From Prochloron sp965198675 (lineage in GTDB: Bacteria > Cyanobacteriota > Cyanobacteriia > Cyanobacteriales > Prochloraceae), in contig OZ240666.1 of assembly GCA_965198675.1 (NCBI GenBank), positions 3,162,001 through 3,226,000 of the forward strand: 64,000 nt of DNA. Direction: 5' to 3'. Shown here piece after piece: positions 38,487-47,708 of the stretch. The notes beneath the pieces are model-generated. The model was not told the origin of the DNA, ran no database searches, and was given only the letters and a program-made list of their open reading frames with translations. The translations under genes and the position numbers were made by a program. How positions within the stretch are numbered: position 1 is the stretch's first letter; each line of letters opens with the position of its first letter.

Positions 38487-38796
38487 GAAGTATATAAATA
38501 CGATTTTGTTGTTGTCGGTGCTGGTACTGCGGGTTGCGTTGTTGCCAATTGCCTGAGCGAAAATCCTGATGTCAATGTTTTGGTCTTAGAAGCTGGTGGA
38601 GGACCTAATCAGATTCCCGAAAATGTTTGAAATCCTTCCCTGTGGTATACCCCACTGGGTTCCGAAACCAGGACTGAAGGGGCGACTAACCAACGAATCT
38701 CGGGGTAAATTGGTTGGCGGCAGTAGTAACCTCTACATTATGATGCACATTCGAGGTCACAGGTCTGACTTCGATAACTGGGCTTATAGTTGCTAA
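38487..38796 (+). pseudogene. GMC oxidoreductase, N-terminal fragment
   Basis: YDFVVVGAGTAGCVVANCLS is the FAD-binding Rossmann motif of glucose-methanol-choline oxidoreductases. NVLVLEAGGGPNQIPENV and, one frame away, LVGGSSNLYIMMHIRGHRSDFDNW follow. It is frameshifted near 38628, and cut at about 38797 where it meets jag on the other strand. It probably followed the reductase gene in one operon. Confidence 0.7.
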
Positions 38797-39219
38797 ATCT
38801 CCCGAATCCTTTAAAAAGGTATGCACTTGACGGCGCTCTGCTGAAGATAAAGATTTCATTTCCACCTCAAGACCTGTCTCTCGTACTTGTTGAGCCACTG
38901 TTTCAGCTACCCGCAGCAGTTTTGCTTGTCGGCGGGCGCGGTAATCATTTAGTTCCACTGTGAACCCCCTTTGCTCTATATTGAGCAGAGTATTCGCAAG
39001 ATATTGGATCGCATCAATAGTTTCCCCATCCTTACCGATTAAGATATCCGTTTGTGCTGGGGTGAGGGTGGATTCATCAATGGTTAACCAGCAGGCTGAT
39101 TCTCTGCCGATATCGCCTGAGTCCGGGTGGCTCTCCATTCTTACCTGAGCAGGAATGCCAATTAAACCTAACAGTTGTTCCAACCACTGCTGAGCGGGTT
39201 TAATTTGCGGCTCTATCAT
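38686..39219 (-). CDS. jag: Jag/KhpB-type RNA-binding protein (KH-R3H), altered C-terminus
   Basis: 177 aa. A KH-like domain (IGKDGETIDAIQYLANTLL) and an R3H domain (LSSAERRQVHTFLKDSGDLATIS). After ATIS the normal end of R3H (usually TESEGEEPxRxxxV) is missing; instead about 28 residues are read from the antisense strand of the GMC oxidoreductase fragment (PVIEVRPVTS... ANQFTPRFVG). The core domains are kept, so it may still bind RNA. It is the last gene of the rpmH-rnpA-PH-yidC-jag block. Confidence 0.85.
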   Translation of the reverse strand: MIEPQIKPAQQWLEQLLGLIGIPAQVRMESHPDSGDIGRESACWLTIDESTLTPAQTDILIGKDGETIDAIQYLANTLLNIEQRGFTVELNDYRARRQAKLLRVAETVAQQVRETGLEVEMKSLSSAERRQVHTFLKDSGDLATISPVIEVRPVTSNVHHNVEVTTAANQFTPRFVG

Positions 39220-39362
39220 CTAAAAACCTCCAGGAGTGTGGAAACTTATAAATATAACCATCATTAGTTTATTTAAACTATACCATACTTTATTATTAAT
39301 TGAGTTTAGTGACTGGTAGTGTATGTCACTTATCTACTACCAACCACCAACCACCGAAGCTA

Positions 39363-40511
39363 CTATCCAGAAGTGCTTCCTTTTTTCTTAGAACGCTTGC
39401 GCTCAAAGGGAAGTGATTCTCGCTGTTGTGCTGCTTTTTCCTGTTGCTCGACGAGTTTTTGCAGATTTTCTGGTAATGGTTCCTGGGACAAAATAAAGGT
39501 TTGACCCATCTGGAAAATATTGGCAATGACGATATACATCAAAACTCCAGCTGGTAGGGGGAAGAAGAGGAACATACCACTGAAAAGAACTGGGGTGAGT
39601 TTGTTAATTGTTTGCTGTTGCTGCTCGTTAGCACCCCCTCCTGGTTGACCGGAAATTTGCTGATTGACATACAGACTAATGCCAAAAAACAAAACCATTG
39701 CTAGAATGTCCCAATTAATTGTTCCGTCGGCAGTAACAGCTCCTGTGCGCCCCAGGGCTTTAATGAAGAGAAATCCTTTATTGGCGGCAATTCCGGGAAT
39801 TGTTCCCTGAATTGTTGCAGTGCCCACCTCTAAAGCTTCTAGAGTTCCATCTTCTTGGATTTGTAATCTTTCGGATCCTTTGGTTACTTCCCATCTCGGT
39901 AAAATGTCCCTATTGCCATATTCGGCGACTAATTTTTCTATGGGCTTTCCTTCAGTAGTTTGAAACTCAATCTTGCTGGAGGCTCCAATCCCTAATTTAT
40001 TACCTCCTGGTAGCAAAGCAGCGATTTTCTCATGAACACCGTCATTGATGTATATGTTTTGGGGTTTGGTGACGAAAGGTTCTAGCTGAATATACTCGAT
40101 CTGTTCTGGAGGGAAGATTTGGACATCCACTGTATAGTTGATGTCTGTAAAAGGTGAACCCCGCAAGGTAGCAAACAGGGCGAAAAGAATGGGCATTTGC
40201 AGGAGCAGGGGCAAGCATCCCGCTAGGGGATTGCCAAACTCTTGCATCAGTTTGCCCATTTCCTCCTGCTGTTTCGCAGGATCATCTTTGTAACGTTTTT
40301 TTATTTCTTCTTGCCGCTCCTTCATGAGGGGTTGAGTGATTCGCATTTTCCGCATATTGCGAATCTGTCCTGCACTGAGAGGATAGACAGCAAAGCGAAT
40401 TACCAGTGTCAGGGCTACGATTGCAAAGCCATAGCTAGGGACAATCCCGTAGAAAAAGTCCAGGATTGGCAGCATGACGTTGTTAGAAAGAAATCCGATC
40501 CCAAAATCCAT
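39363..40511 (-). CDS. yidC: Membrane protein insertase YidC/Oxa1
   Basis: 382 aa. It inserts membrane proteins, alone or with Sec, in plasma and thylakoid membranes (Alb3 in plastids). The Oxa1 core is seen at both ends: YGFAIVALTLVIRFAVYPLS, FGNPLAGCLPLLLQMPILFA, then GMFLFFPLPAGVLMYIVIAN. Between the second and third helices is an extra extracytoplasmic domain of about 130 residues with an Ig/BIG2-like pattern (DGTLEALEVGTATIQGTI), a cyanobacterial feature. The C-terminus is basic (RKRSKKKG), as needed for ribosome contact. Confidence 0.93.
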   Translation of the reverse strand: MDFGIGFLSNNVMLPILDFFYGIVPSYGFAIVALTLVIRFAVYPLSAGQIRNMRKMRITQPLMKERQEEIKKRYKDDPAKQQEEMGKLMQEFGNPLAGCLPLLLQMPILFALFATLRGSPFTDINYTVDVQIFPPEQIEYIQLEPFVTKPQNIYINDGVHEKIAALLPGGNKLGIGASSKIEFQTTEGKPIEKLVAEYGNRDILPRWEVTKGSERLQIQEDGTLEALEVGTATIQGTIPGIAANKGFLFIKALGRTGAVTADGTINWDILAMVLFFGISLYVNQQISGQPGGGANEQQQQTINKLTPVLFSGMFLFFPLPAGVLMYIVIANIFQMGQTFILSQEPLPENLQKLVEQQEKAAQQRESLPFERKRSKKKGSTSG

Positions 40512-40576
40512 TCGTCCTCAGTAGATGGCGCTAAGTTTGTTTTCTCTGTTTAATTTAGCTAATCTTGGCGTCGCAG

Positions 40577-40972
40577 TTATCCACTAGTTATCGATTCTAG
40601 AGATTTGCCTGTTTTACCTGCGACTTTTTGGGCCATGTAATCAGCTATTTCCCGGAACTGGGGCATAGCACGCAATTCCAAGCGACTCCTATCTTGGAGA
40701 GTAACAACGATATCCCCCCACAACCCAACTCCCCGGGGAAGTCTGGCAATCTTGGTTATTTCCGCGTAAATAATGTCTGTGCGATCTCGTCCCATCCATC
40801 CTCCAGTAACGGAGATGCGACGGTCAGTAATTTTGTAGCGTAACCAAATCGCTCGCACGATAGCCCCCACTGTCAGAGGTAAGCAGATGACGGTAAACCC
40901 GAGTAAAATATTGAGGATTAAATCCCCAATATGAGGACCCCCTTCATAGAAAGTGCTTTCTTTAATACCCAT
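40577..40972 (-). CDS. PH-domain membrane protein
   Basis: 131 aa: one or two N-terminal membrane segments (LILNILLGFTVICLPLTVGAIV) followed by a bacterial pleckstrin-like domain (YKITDRRISVTGGW, ITKIARLPRGVGLWGDIVV). It is always found between rnpA and yidC in cyanobacteria. Its start overlaps the 3' end of rnpA by 11 bp, so it is co-translated. Role unknown; perhaps linked to YidC function. Confidence 0.82.
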   Translation of the reverse strand: MGIKESTFYEGGPHIGDLILNILLGFTVICLPLTVGAIVRAIWLRYKITDRRISVTGGWMGRDRTDIIYAEITKIARLPRGVGLWGDIVVTLQDRSRLELRAMPQFREIADYMAQKVAGKTGKSLESITSG

Positions 40973-41333
40973 TTATTAACTTGGATTTTTGCAACAATTC
41001 CTTTAATTCTCGCAAAAAATGTTCATATTTGCACTCAATGGCTCTCGGTCGCACCACCACGACAATCTTCCAACCCCCTTCCATGTAGGGGAGCAACTCT
41101 CGGAAAGCGCTGCGGATTTGTCGCTTGATTCGATTGCGAATCACTGCTTTTTTGCTCGTTTTCTTGCTAATGGAGATGCCGATTTGAGTAGGAGGTTGCT
41201 CAATTTGTTCCCCAGAATTAGATATTAGCAGCGCTCGCAGGGTTAAATGGGGACTCTTTCGGCTAATCCCATGTTGATAAACAGCTTTAAAATCCCGCCG
41301 CTCTCGCAGTCGATTAGCTTTAGGCAATCCCAC
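40962..41333 (-). CDS. rnpA: Ribonuclease P protein component
   Basis: 123 aa. The protein subunit of RNase P, which removes 5' leaders of tRNAs. Signature KKAVIRNRIKRQIRSAFREL is present; the N-terminus MGLPKANRLRERRDFKAVY is standard. Its substrate set in this genome would include the tRNA-like RNAs at 47.4-49.4 kb. Confidence 0.94.
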   Translation of the reverse strand: MGLPKANRLRERRDFKAVYQHGISRKSPHLTLRALLISNSGEQIEQPPTQIGISISKKTSKKAVIRNRIKRQIRSAFRELLPYMEGGWKIVVVVRPRAIECKYEHFLRELKELLQKSKLINGY

Positions 41334-41348
41334 AATAACCTCAAAACT

Positions 41349-41486
41349 CTATACTGCCAGACGATGCCTTCCTTTCTTTCTCCGCGCTTTAATTACGTTA
41401 CGACCGGTGTGGGTACGCATTTTTGCTCGGAACCCAGAGGTTCTTTTTTGCTTGCGATTCGTACCTCCCAGAGTGCGCTTAGTCAC
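41349..41486 (-). CDS. rpmH: Ribosomal protein bL34
   Basis: 45 aa from GTG 41486: MTKRTLGGTNRKQKRTSGFR to RKGRHRLAV, the bL34 sequence. It sits 15 bp upstream of rnpA, the conserved order. Confidence 0.95.
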   Translation of the reverse strand: MTKRTLGGTNRKQKRTSGFRAKMRTHTGRNVIKARRKKGRHRLAV

Positions 41487-41535
41487 GAATTATCCCCTCC
41501 TCAATCTTATCTCGAAATCACAATCCATTATTATA

Positions 41536-42087
41536 TCATCTGTTGATGCTCAAAATCCAAGTTCCCAGGTAGCTGGGTTCGGGGCGACCCTTGCTAGTTA
41601 AGACTTGACAATGGAAATAATAGGTGCCACCAAAGTCCGGGTTTTTGACGTTAGACAATTTCAGCTGGACTTTAGTATCTGGTTCGATGGCTTCTTCCAG
41701 ATCAATAGAGAGGCGATAATTGTCTTGATCCCAATCTACTTGAGCAATGGTGGCTGATTTTTTGTACTTGTCCCCATAGTTTACCTGGATTTTGTCGGTG
41801 TCAAACTTGCCGTCGTAATAATCTGGGTAGGTAATAATGAACTTGTAGGCTCCCTGCTTCATTTTATTGGCGGGAATGCGCAGTTTATAACGATCCCATT
41901 GGTTGGGACGACCGCCAAAATCCGTGTGGTATTGGAGGATATATTCCCGCCGCACTCCACTCCAGAGAGTCAATCCGGAACCTGATTGGGCTAAAGTGGA
42001 AGGTACGCTAGCCAGCAAACAACCGGATAGGGCTAAAGCACTAAGAATTGGTTTGAACATAAGATTTGAGAGAAAACTGGACATCAT
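41536..42087 (-). CDS. DUF2808 family exported protein
   Basis: 183 aa from ATG 42087; an upstream in-frame ATG exists at 42156 but a signal peptide begins properly at MMSSFLSNLMFKPILSALAL. Mature region: GVRREYILQYHTDF...RYKLRIPANKMKQGAYKFII, ITYPDYYDGKFD and GTYYFHCQVLTS, typical of cyanobacterial DUF2808. Periplasmic; function unknown. Confidence 0.85.
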   Translation of the reverse strand: MMSSFLSNLMFKPILSALALSGCLLASVPSTLAQSGSGLTLWSGVRREYILQYHTDFGGRPNQWDRYKLRIPANKMKQGAYKFIITYPDYYDGKFDTDKIQVNYGDKYKKSATIAQVDWDQDNYRLSIDLEEAIEPDTKVQLKLSNVKNPDFGGTYYFHCQVLTSKGRPEPSYLGTWILSINR

Positions 42088-42341
42088 CTCTATCCTATAC
42101 CAAAGAAATGGGCGATCGCTGGCAGCTGGGCAATTATTTCTCTCAGTTGGGTGCATACCTTTTTTCCTGTCTTCTTCATCGCTCCATTACGGGTATTTTT
42201 CCCTCCCACCCTACCACTGGTATTTTACCAAGCTTCTACTATTTCTCAGCAAAATCAATAACTAACGCACCGATATAATCTAGATTATATTCAGATATTT
42301 ATCACAAAACTTATTGAATTATGTGCTATATTATAGATATA

Positions 42342-43457
42342 ATGATAAGGGATAAATTACAATCAGATTACGATAGTCTCTGGAAAGAAACACTAAACAT
42401 TTATTTGAAGCAATTTACAAAGTTATGTTATTCTGAAGTTTATAAGGATATTGATTGGTCCAGAGGCTATGAATCCCTGGATACAAAACTGCAAGAAATT
42501 ATCCGAGACGCTGAAACCGGAAGACGTTTTGCGGACAAATTACTCAAGGTGTGGCTGCACTCCGGGGAAGAAACTGTAGTGTTAATTCACATTGAAGTTG
42601 CGCTAATGTAGGGTGGGCATCGCCCACCATGCGGCTCGCCGCAAAAAATATATAAATTATTTATGCTAAGTTTTTAGGTACGTTGTCACTGATAAAATGA
42701 GGAGCTTTCTCTTGTTATCATTAAATATCAGGATTTGATAGATAACGTCTGAAGGTGGGCATTGCCCACCCTACAAGCTCTCAAAACAAAGGGTAAACCT
42801 CAGGAACGCTTGCAATCGAAATTGAGCTTAGTGCGTCGATTGTACCGACTGGGTTATACTAAGAGTGAGATTCTAAAATTATTCCGGTTAATCGAATAGA
42901 TGATGGTGTTACCGGAAGAACTGAAGGGCGAGTTTAAAACTGAAGTAAGACGAATTGAGGAGGGCGATCGGATGTCATATATTACAGATTTTGAACGAGA
43001 CGCTATTGTGGAAACTTCTCGCGAGTCAGTATTTGAAATTTTGCTGGGGCGGTTTGAAGTTGTGCCACAACAGATCAGCGATCGCCTGAATGCTATTAAA
43101 GAACCGCAAAAGTTAAAACCATTAGTCAGACAGGCTGTTGCTGTAGCTTCCCTGGAAGATTTTGAGCAAATCTTGGCACAACCTACCGCTAAAAATCTGC
43201 CAATTAAGACGAATTTTCCGGTGCCATATATGACAGATTCTGAACGAAACGCTATCCGCATAGGTAATTTAGAAACTGCTCGCGAGTCAGTGTGTGAAGT
43301 TTTGGAGACGCGGTTTGAAGTGGTGTCACAACAAATGAGGTATCGCCTCGATACTATTAAAGACATAACAGTCTTGAAACAGCTACATCGACAGTCGATA
43401 CTTGTAGCTTCTCTAGAAGATTTTGAGCAAATCTTAGCACAAACTGAGGCTAACTAA
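42342..43457 (+). pseudogene. Rpn-family (PD-(D/E)xK) nuclease gene, internally deleted, in-frame TAG, duplicated C-terminus
   Basis: The N-terminus (RDKLQSDYDSLWKETLNIYL, DIDWSRGYESLD, VLIHIEV) is the nuclease start of the Rpn/DUF4351 group. It is cut at 42611 and replaced by TGGGCATTGCCCA repeats up to about 42775. The C-terminal part resumes (LVRRLYRLGYTKSEILKLFR) and meets a TAG at 42897-42899, where the family has Trp (TGG). It then continues MMVLPEELKGEFKTEVRR. The last module (FEVVPQQISDRLNAI...LEDFEQILAQ) is present twice, a tandem duplication of about 70 residues. Confidence 0.7.
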
Positions 43458-43699
43458 AAGATTAAATCCCTGTAGGTTGGGTAGAAGGAAGTACCCAGAA
43501 GCTGGAAAATGTTGGGTTTCGTTCCCCGACAGTTGCCTGTCGGCCCAACCTACGGGCTACGGGCTATCCGCATATAATCACCAGTTACTCAAACCAACCT
43601 ACGCGCTGAATTGAGCTAGTGGATAAGTGTAGCGAGCCTAAATGAATTATACACCTGGGAGGGCGATTGCCGGGTGGCCCCTACACCATCACAAGAGGA
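43458..43699. repeat. Repeat-rich intergenic segment before IS630
   Basis: GGTTGGGT palindrome at 43476-43555 and an orphan IS630 terminus (TGTAGCGAGCCTAAATGA) at 43628-43645, consistent with a partly lost MITE. Confidence 0.5.
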
Positions 43700-44857
43700 T
43701 ATAGCGCGTCTAAATCATTTGTGCAAATCGTGACTTTTGTGCTATGATGCCTTCAAACCAAACAAAAAGAGGATAAAATCATGTTAATGAATGATAAGAA
43801 TCATCCTAACTTTACTAAAATACAGGAATTGAATGAGTTTATTCACAACACTAAGAATTTAAAAGAATGGAAAAGAGTACAAGCAGTAAAATTGAGATTA
43901 TTGGGGTTGGATTATAAAAGTATTGAAGTAAGTTTAGGTGTTTCAACAAGCTTTATTGCCCAAACACAGAGAAAATATTTGCTACAAGGTGTATCGGGAT
44001 TAAGCCTGGGACATCAAGGTTCAAGAAGTTACCTAACTAGGGAGCAAAAAAAAGAAATTATAAAATGGCTCCAGCCACCAGAAAGACGTAACATTTCTGA
44101 ATTAGAAAGACATCTTATAGAAGAATATGATGTCCTATTTAGGTCAAAAGAGAGTTATTATCAAATCTTGCGAAACGCCAATTTAATATGGCAAAAAGGC
44201 AATAAAGAAAATCCCAGAAAAAATCCAGCTCGTATCAAAGAAAGAAATAAAGAATTAGCTGCTATATTACGCGATAGCCTCGATAAGATAAAAGCTGAAA
44301 AACTTGTGGTATATGCTTTAGATGAGTGTCACCTTCAAGGCGATGAGATTTGTGGTTACCTTTGGGGAGACAAAAAAAACGAGAAATTGTTAAGATTGAT
44401 AATTATAGAGCTAGACAAACTTACTATGGTGCTTTAAACATTTGGAATAATGAATTTATTGTTTGTCCTTATCCCAGCGGCAATGGACAAAATACTGTGA
44501 AATTTGTTGAAGAGATAAAGAATCGTCATCCTAACCAACAAATTATGTTACTTTGGGATGGTGCGTCATATCATAAAGGAGAGGAAATGAAAAAAATCTT
44601 AGCCAAATATAATGATGGATTAGCCAAAGATGAATGGTTGATTACTTGTGAATTGTTTGCTCCTTATAGTCCGGAAGAAAATCCTGTAGAGGGAATTTGG
44701 TTACAAGCCAAGAATTTTTTGAGGCGTTTTTATTACAAATGTAAAAATTTTACAGTTGTGAAAAGATTGTTCAAGCTATTTTTGGCTCTCAAACTTTTCA
44801 ATCCGGAGAGATTGGAACGATACGATGTGTTTGCACAAATCATTTAGGCTCGCTATA
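43700..44857 (+). mobile_element. IS630-family insertion sequence
   Basis: About 1.16 kb. Left end TATAGCGCGTCTAAATCATT and right end the complement, starting TATAGCGAGCCTAAATGATT. Both are flanked by TA, the IS630/Tc1 target. A further half terminus lies at 44858-44887, so it may have landed in or beside a MITE. Confidence 0.85.
43781..44847 (+). CDS. IS630 transposase, two frames joined by -1 frameshift
   Basis: Frame 1 (43781-44437) has the HTH (LRLLGLDYKSIEVSLGVSTS) and the first catalytic Asp (VVYALDECHLQG). Frame 2 (44350-44847) carries the second Asp (IMLLWDGASYHKG) and the Glu (YSPEENPVEGIW) of the DDE triad. They overlap at a run of eight A (about 44379-44386), where a -1 slip joins GDKK to REIVKIDNYRAR. 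Programmed frameshifting is known for this family, so the element may be active. Confidence 0.85.
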
Positions 44858-44980
44858 TATTTACACAAATGATTTAGACGTGCTATATTGATGATCGATG
44901 AGAAGGAAACTACTACTTAAAATATCCATTCGCGATCTCCCTCCTTTGTAACTCAAGCGCAAAAAAGGAAAATAAAAGAG

Positions 44981-45436
44981 ATGAGACGACACCTGATAAG
45001 TATCTCGATCGTTAGTTTAGCTTTCGTTGAAGGATATCACCTCTGGACGATAAACGAGCGTGGATTCCATAGATATTTGACTCGGTGGTTCAAAGAAAAA
45101 GAGGTTGATCCGCCAAATTTCTCCTGCGAGATGAACGGCGGTGGAGGATTGTTTGCTGGAAGCCGTGCCGGTACATGTATTTTTAATATTAATCCGACAA
45201 AATTTAAAGTGTTAATCGAAAGACTTACATTTGAATCAATTCCTGTTGAGAAGCAATTAGAAGGCTGTTTCACTCTAGAATCATTTCAACTTTTCTTTTC
45301 AGGAAAGCAAAAATTTGATGTATATGAATCTCTAGAGCCACCGGGTCCTATTAATACTTCAACCTTATTTAAAAGGCTTTATTTTAATAAATCGTCTGGC
45401 GAAGGATGTATTGATCTAGAATACCCCTATGGTTAG
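44981..45436 (+). CDS. Hypothetical exported or membrane-anchored protein
   Basis: 151 aa. N-terminus MRRHLISISIVSLAFVEGYH is a weak signal or anchor. The rest is hydrophilic with four Cys spaced as two distant pairs (FSCEMNGGGG, GTCIFN, EGCFTLE, GEGCIDLE), which could form disulphides. No family recognised. It follows the IS630 element and may be an accessory gene. Confidence 0.5.
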   Translation: MRRHLISISIVSLAFVEGYHLWTINERGFHRYLTRWFKEKEVDPPNFSCEMNGGGGLFAGSRAGTCIFNINPTKFKVLIERLTFESIPVEKQLEGCFTLESFQLFFSGKQKFDVYESLEPPGPINTSTLFKRLYFNKSSGEGCIDLEYPYG

Positions 45437-45478
45437 GAAAGCTCCTACATCAGCTTGATGTCCTAACCTACTATCGTA

Positions 45479-45516
45479 ACGCTATATTTGCACAAATGAT
45501 TCAGGCTCGCTATATA
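45479..45516. repeat. Orphan IS630 terminus
   Basis: GCTATATTTGCACAAATGAT followed by TCAGGCTCGCTATA. It forms the start of the next reading frame. Confidence 0.6.
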
Positions 45517-45714
45517 TACCATATTAGCAGTAAAGTTGAACCAGTAGACTTGTCTCAATTACGAGAAGAAATGAGTTTATCCCCAGGGAATTTATTAGCT
45601 GCTATGGAGTCTTTACAGAGGCGATCCGTAATGGATACCCTACGGGGTGCGTTTCTGGAAGAAAAACTCTTTATCATTCAGCCTTTAATTAAAGAATGTC
45701 TCCGAACAAATTAA
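45496..45714 (+). pseudogene. Fragment of an NB-ARC/WD40-type protein
   Basis: About 60 residues after an IS630-derived start: SSKVEPVDLSQLREEMSLSP, then LLAAMESLQRRSVMDT and FIIQPLIKECLR. This matches the winged-helix segment that follows the NB-ARC ATPase in large cyanobacterial STAND proteins. Everything before and after is lost. Confidence 0.6.
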
Positions 45715-45923
45715 TTAATATTAGGGTGGGTACAGTAAAAAATATGATAACACAAAAGTAAAAATTGATATCAACCTTGTTCACCCTACGCACCGGGCGC
45801 AAGCCTTGCGGGCGCATGCCATGCGCCCCTACCCCCGCAATGATGGGATGATTTACTCCTTTGCGTCTTGGCGACTTTGCGCGAAACTCTTCCTAGTTGT
45901 CTGGTTTGGTGGGCAATGCCCAC

Positions 45924-47294
45924 CTACAGTTTTGTTTCTAATTCTTGACGCAGTCGATAAATAATCGTATTCGGTTCAACAGTAGCGAGAATATCTTGAA
46001 TAACAGTACTCGGTCCCAAATTTCCCCAACTACAACCCCTTTCTAAATATTTTACCGCCACTTTCCCCACTGCATAAGCCCCATATCCAGCAATACCTCC
46101 TTGAGTAAGAGCAGTACTTGCATAAGCAGTCAAAGCAGCAGGACTTTCCCACATGGTAACTACTGTACTCTTTCCCAGTCCTAAAACAAAGCTACTACCA
46201 ATTTCCCCTAAGAGCAAACTGCCAGAACTCAGGAGTATCTTACGCCAAAGTTTCCCGGCGTCTTTACTGGTCATAGGTAAACCATATAACTTTGCCAGAG
46301 AGCGAATCAAGCCTAAATCAGTTATCATTCCCCCCAGGATATCTAAGAGAGGGATAGGATTAACTGCAACTGCGAAAGCCTTATATTGGGCATATTTCCA
46401 GATTATCTCCTCTGCTTCTTCTCGACGCAATGCAATGGTCTTCTGAGCAATATTTGTTTCGGCGGAGCGCCCTTGCATGAGAGCATTTAAAGCTAAGAGC
46501 GATCGCCCTTCCCGGTTCAAAATCTGGAGAATTATCCCTCGCAATTCATCTATTTGTGGTGGTTGCGGTTCCCATTCTTGGGTTACCCTCCCATCCGCCC
46601 ATTCTACCCGCACTGGTAAGGGTGAGGGTTCCGCAGCTACCATGGCAATTTCCGAACTGGTTAATAATTCTTCTACTCCTGTACCAGTTCCCAATGCTTG
46701 TAATTGGCGGTAAATGGACTCTCTGTCTTGCTCAGGGTAGAGGTCGATTTTGTTAAATACCAGTATGAGGGGTTTTTGACTTCTTCGCAGTTCTGATAAT
46801 GCCTCATATTCAGTACGGGTAATATCTCCAGCTACCACAAAGAGAATTAAATCTGCTTCCTGCGCCACTTCCCGCGCCATTTCAGCCCTTGTTTCCCCTT
46901 CAATTTCATCCAAACCCGGGGTATCGATTAATTCTACCTGTACCTTACCACTGCTGGGGGTCCAACACACGGATTTTGGCCATTTTGTAACACCATGAAG
47001 TGGTCCCGTGGGCATTACTTTGTCTCCTAATAAGGCGTTTATGATGGCTGATTTACCCCGGCTGACTAAGCCAAAAGTGGCAATGTGAATTACTTTTTGG
47101 TCTAGTTTAGCCAAGGCAGATTTTAATGCTTGTAAATCTGGGCGTACTGCTCCTTGCAATTCTACATTGGGAAGATGATTTTTCCCGTGACGCCCAAAAC
47201 TAGAATACCAAGACATTGCTCGCTGTAAACTAGCGCGCGCTCTTGTAAAGTGGGTTTCTTGTTGGCTTTGACTCAAGGTTAGGGGTTGGTACAA
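45924..47294 (-). CDS. Era/dynamin-like GTPase with DUF697 membrane domain
   Basis: 456 aa. GTPase motifs: G1 FGLVSRGKSAI (75-82), G3 LIDTPGLDE and G4 VFNKIDLY. The C-terminal half has hydrophobic helices (KAFAVAVNPIPLLDILGGMI) typical of DUF697, which associates with membranes. Found widely in cyanobacteria and plastids, with a proposed role in membrane or ribosome biology that is not settled. Intact. Confidence 0.87.
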   Translation of the reverse strand: MYQPLTLSQSQQETHFTRARASLQRAMSWYSSFGRHGKNHLPNVELQGAVRPDLQALKSALAKLDQKVIHIATFGLVSRGKSAIINALLGDKVMPTGPLHGVTKWPKSVCWTPSSGKVQVELIDTPGLDEIEGETRAEMAREVAQEADLILFVVAGDITRTEYEALSELRRSQKPLILVFNKIDLYPEQDRESIYRQLQALGTGTGVEELLTSSEIAMVAAEPSPLPVRVEWADGRVTQEWEPQPPQIDELRGIILQILNREGRSLLALNALMQGRSAETNIAQKTIALRREEAEEIIWKYAQYKAFAVAVNPIPLLDILGGMITDLGLIRSLAKLYGLPMTSKDAGKLWRKILLSSGSLLLGEIGSSFVLGLGKSTVVTMWESPAALTAYASTALTQGGIAGYGAYAVGKVAVKYLERGCSWGNLGPSTVIQDILATVEPNTIIYRLRQELETKL

Positions 47295-47423
47295 TTTTTG
47301 GGAATGAAAGTTTCACGCAGAGGCGCAGAGGCGCAGAGAGGCACGGAAAGTCATTGTACCTATATATTAGCAAGTCTTGACAGATTAGATTGTAAACATT
47401 TGTAACAAATACTTTAAATCCCC

Positions 47424-47453
47424 TTGACAGTCTCTGTATTTGCATTATATTAT
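47424..47453 (+). promoter_or_regulatory. Promoter of tRNA-like RNA 1
   Basis: TTGACA at 47424-47429 and TATTAT at 47448-47453, 18-bp spacer; 19 nt before the RNA. Confidence 0.7.
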
Positions 47454-47471
47454 GGAATAAATCAAAAACCT

Positions 47472-47609
47472 GCGACAGGTGGCGGAATGGTAGACGCGAT
47501 AGTTTAAAAAAATCTTGATTCACATCTTGCTTGAAAAGGCCGTAGAGTTGAGAGTTATCGGAAACTATTAACTGTTTAGTTGTGGAGGTTCAAATCCTCC
47601 TCTGTCGCA
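47472..47609 (+). ncRNA. tRNA-like Y RNA candidate 1 (Leu-type body)
   Basis: About 138 nt. Acceptor helix GCGACAGG/TCTGTCGC, discriminator A. D arm GCGGAATGGTAGACGC is of tRNA-Leu type and the variable arm AACT/AGTT is long, as in tRNA-Leu. T arm GGAGG-TTCAAAT-CCTCC. Between the D and variable arms lies an extra stretch with a helix (47514-47552) around CTTGCTTGAAAAGGCCG, ending in TTATCG. A Leu-like loop TTTAA precedes the extra helix. This is the most diverged of the nine helices. Confidence 0.7.
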
Positions 47610-47664
47610 CTTTCGAGTTATTTTAATCCAATGCTTGAATTTGAGATTTTTTTGACCCAACCCC

Positions 47665-47694
47665 TTGACCAATGAATTATTATTGTAGTAAACT
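47665..47694 (+). promoter_or_regulatory. Promoter of tRNA-like RNA 2
   Basis: TTGACC at 47665-47670 and TAAACT at 47689-47694, 18-bp spacer. Confidence 0.65.
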
Positions 47695-47708
47695 GTAAAT
47701 AAGTAGAT

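Noticed and set aside
47466..47610. tRNA-Leu(UAA) with a group I intron
   Set aside because: Cyanobacterial trnL-UAA introns are about 250 nt or more with P-Q-R-S core pairings. The insert here is about 50 nt, and the same hairpin recurs in eight other units whose D arms are not Leu-like.
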